Made by a program: the position numbers and the translations under genes. Positions 62,326-64,000 of a DNA stretch of 64,000 bases are shown here, piece by piece. The notes beneath the pieces were generated by a model. It saw only the letters and a program-made list of their open reading frames with translations. It was not told where the DNA came from and did no database searches. Origin of the DNA: Callaeas wilsoni (lineage: Eukaryota > Chordata > Aves > Passeriformes > Callaeidae); contig VWPU01008554.1 of assembly GCA_013398955.1 (NCBI GenBank), positions 124,939 through 188,938 of the forward strand, in the 5' to 3' direction. Within the stretch, counting starts at the first letter, position 1, and every line of letters begins with the position of its first letter.

Positions 62326-64000
62326 GGACCATTATCCCTGCAGCCTCTGTAACATCTCAGCATAAAGCTGCTCTGGCAGAATGCCTCTGTGCAAAGGACC
62401 GAGTAATTCACAGCTCCAAGTACACATGTATATATAGATGTTCAGATACATGCATTTATATGATGTTCATACAAACAGGTTAGCTGTAAATAAGCATTAA
62501 TATAAAAGCATACAAAAATATTTGAGGGTTGCAAATATTTCAATTTATTAGCTATAAAGTTCAATTTGTTTCTCACGTCAAGACAATGTAGTTAATTTTA
62601 TTTTAAAATGTAACAGTAAGACTAACAGGTTAAGATGAAACACACAGGACTCACTTTGCTTAAATTAGAATGCATGGTTATAACACTTCATGAATACTTC
62701 TTTCCCCTAGCCAACCATATTTGAAAGAGGAAAAATTACTAGAATGTTTAGGTGGAATTGGTGAAAAAAAAAGTAGCTGTTACATTCTGACAAAAAGAAT
62801 AGAGCTCAGTAAGTAAATCCTACTACCCATTTCATGCAAGTAAATGAAAAATGGTTGCCTTGAGAACAGTTGTGGTAAATCTGGGGACCAAGTTTAACTT
62901 CAGAGGGATTCTGATCCTGCAGCAAGAAGAAAACAGTGCAGTATAACAAATATTGTCTGATTGGCCTCTAAGCAATATCCATTTTCCCTCTCCATCTTTC
63001 ATAAGTTAAGGAATAATCAAAGACAATAAATATCTTATTTATCTTAAGAATTTTATATACATAGGATATTGGGAAGGTGTATTTTCTTTCACTACTTTTT
63101 CAGTGACAGAAAAAAAGAACGAAGTCCTTATAGATGAATGATAAAGAAATGCAGTAGGATGAAGCTCAGTAATGGCTTACAAAATAGCCAAAACACAGAA
63201 ACTCAGTAATACTAAAAAAGCTGAAGATCAAAAACTGAATGTTCTGCATTCCCATATTAGTACTAATGCTTAATATATTGATGATCTCAAATAGCAACAG
63301 GCAAGAAAGTATTAAAGAAACACAAAAGATGATGCTAAGTAAGTTAGTAAAGACTAAGAAATTTCCAGGAGCCCAGTCCCTGATAGCCATCAGTTTACAG
63401 TACTGGCAAATGCAAACCAGAAGAAACCATATGAATTACTGAGATTTAAACAAAAACATAGTTAACCCAAAAGCAGTCATTTTTCATTTGCAAAAAAGCA
63501 TTTACCTCCTACCAGAAGTTGCCAACAAAAATGACTGTACTTGAATGTCTAGTGCTATAAAATTGTGCCTAAAAAATAAAGCTAAATTAGTTTTTTTCCA
63601 TTAAGGCTATTACTATGGTTCAATACCTTGTTTTGAATATAAAGATTCAGCAGCTATTGTCTCCAGTTTTTCATCATGAGATCTTTAATACATTTTCAAT
63701 CTAATTTTAATTTCTTACAGAAAAAAGAACAAACTTTCTTCTCTAGGTTAAATTAAACTTGCGTCTTGTGTCGGCATCATGAAGTATAAAAAAAGCAGGA
63801 AAATAGTTGCTACAGTTGATAAAAGCTTTTTTAAGTAAGACAGACAGTAAGATTTTTCTATTGGTTAACTGCTTCTCAAGTCTTGAAAAAAACCCAGGTT
63901 TTTTTCCCAAGAAAAAAAAATTAACTGAAGTATGTATGCATGAGCAGAATTTTCATATTTTAATTAAAAAAACCCTCTGCAGTATATTACCTGAGTAAAT
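62326..64000. other. Right end of window, no recognised feature
   Basis: AT-rich sequence following the CR1 element, with no recognised exon, repeat or RNA. Short open frames here look like chance. Confidence 0.4.

Noticed and set aside
61883..62411. Cluster of overlapping open frames on both strands
   Set aside because: They lie mostly inside the CR1 fragment and its 40-bp duplication, in GC-richer sequence; not independent genes.

Overview
The window looks like non-coding DNA from a bird. It is AT-rich, has no long open reading frames, contains several CR1 retrotransposon ends in the avian form, and holds one recognisable spliced exon. I see no bacterial, viral or plasmid gene organisation, no operon, no CRISPR array, no rRNA gene, no intact tRNA gene and no CpG-rich promoter. 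Nearly all short open frames are chance frames in intronic DNA.

The one confident coding feature is a 103-bp exon on the minus strand at 6726-6828. It has a consensus acceptor and donor, and its 34 codons match the cysteine-rich EGF-like segment of GPR158, an orphan class C G-protein-coupled receptor that also acts as a glycine receptor. The window is therefore read as internal GPR158 sequence: 1-6725 as the downstream intron and 6829 onward as the upstream intron, because the gene runs right to left. I looked for the neighbouring GPR158 exons (the Cache-domain side upstream, the first transmembrane helix downstream) and found neither, so these introns are long or leave the window.

The intronic DNA holds CR1 pieces at 1791-1953, 2066-2180, 14190-14690 (with reverse-transcriptase coding remnants), 21480-21735, 51034-51083, 53373-53548 and 61636-62325. 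It also holds two probable older amniote interspersed repeats (25090-25195 and 44390-44760), a possible tRNA-derived SINE remnant (27720-27795) and many A-rich or pyrimidine-rich tracts.

The most interesting unexplained structures are: (1) a pair of inverted, roughly 180-bp homologous segments at 50858-51033 and 51825-52009, whose outer ends are nearly identical and whose copies keep the same reading frame to a shared stop and AATAAA; (2) a 112-bp imperfect palindrome at 18872-18983; (3) a 26-bp tandem duplication running into a perfect 14-bp-stem hairpin at 23195-23254. None is shown to be a functional system; they are best treated as candidate mobile-element remnants or structured non-coding DNA.
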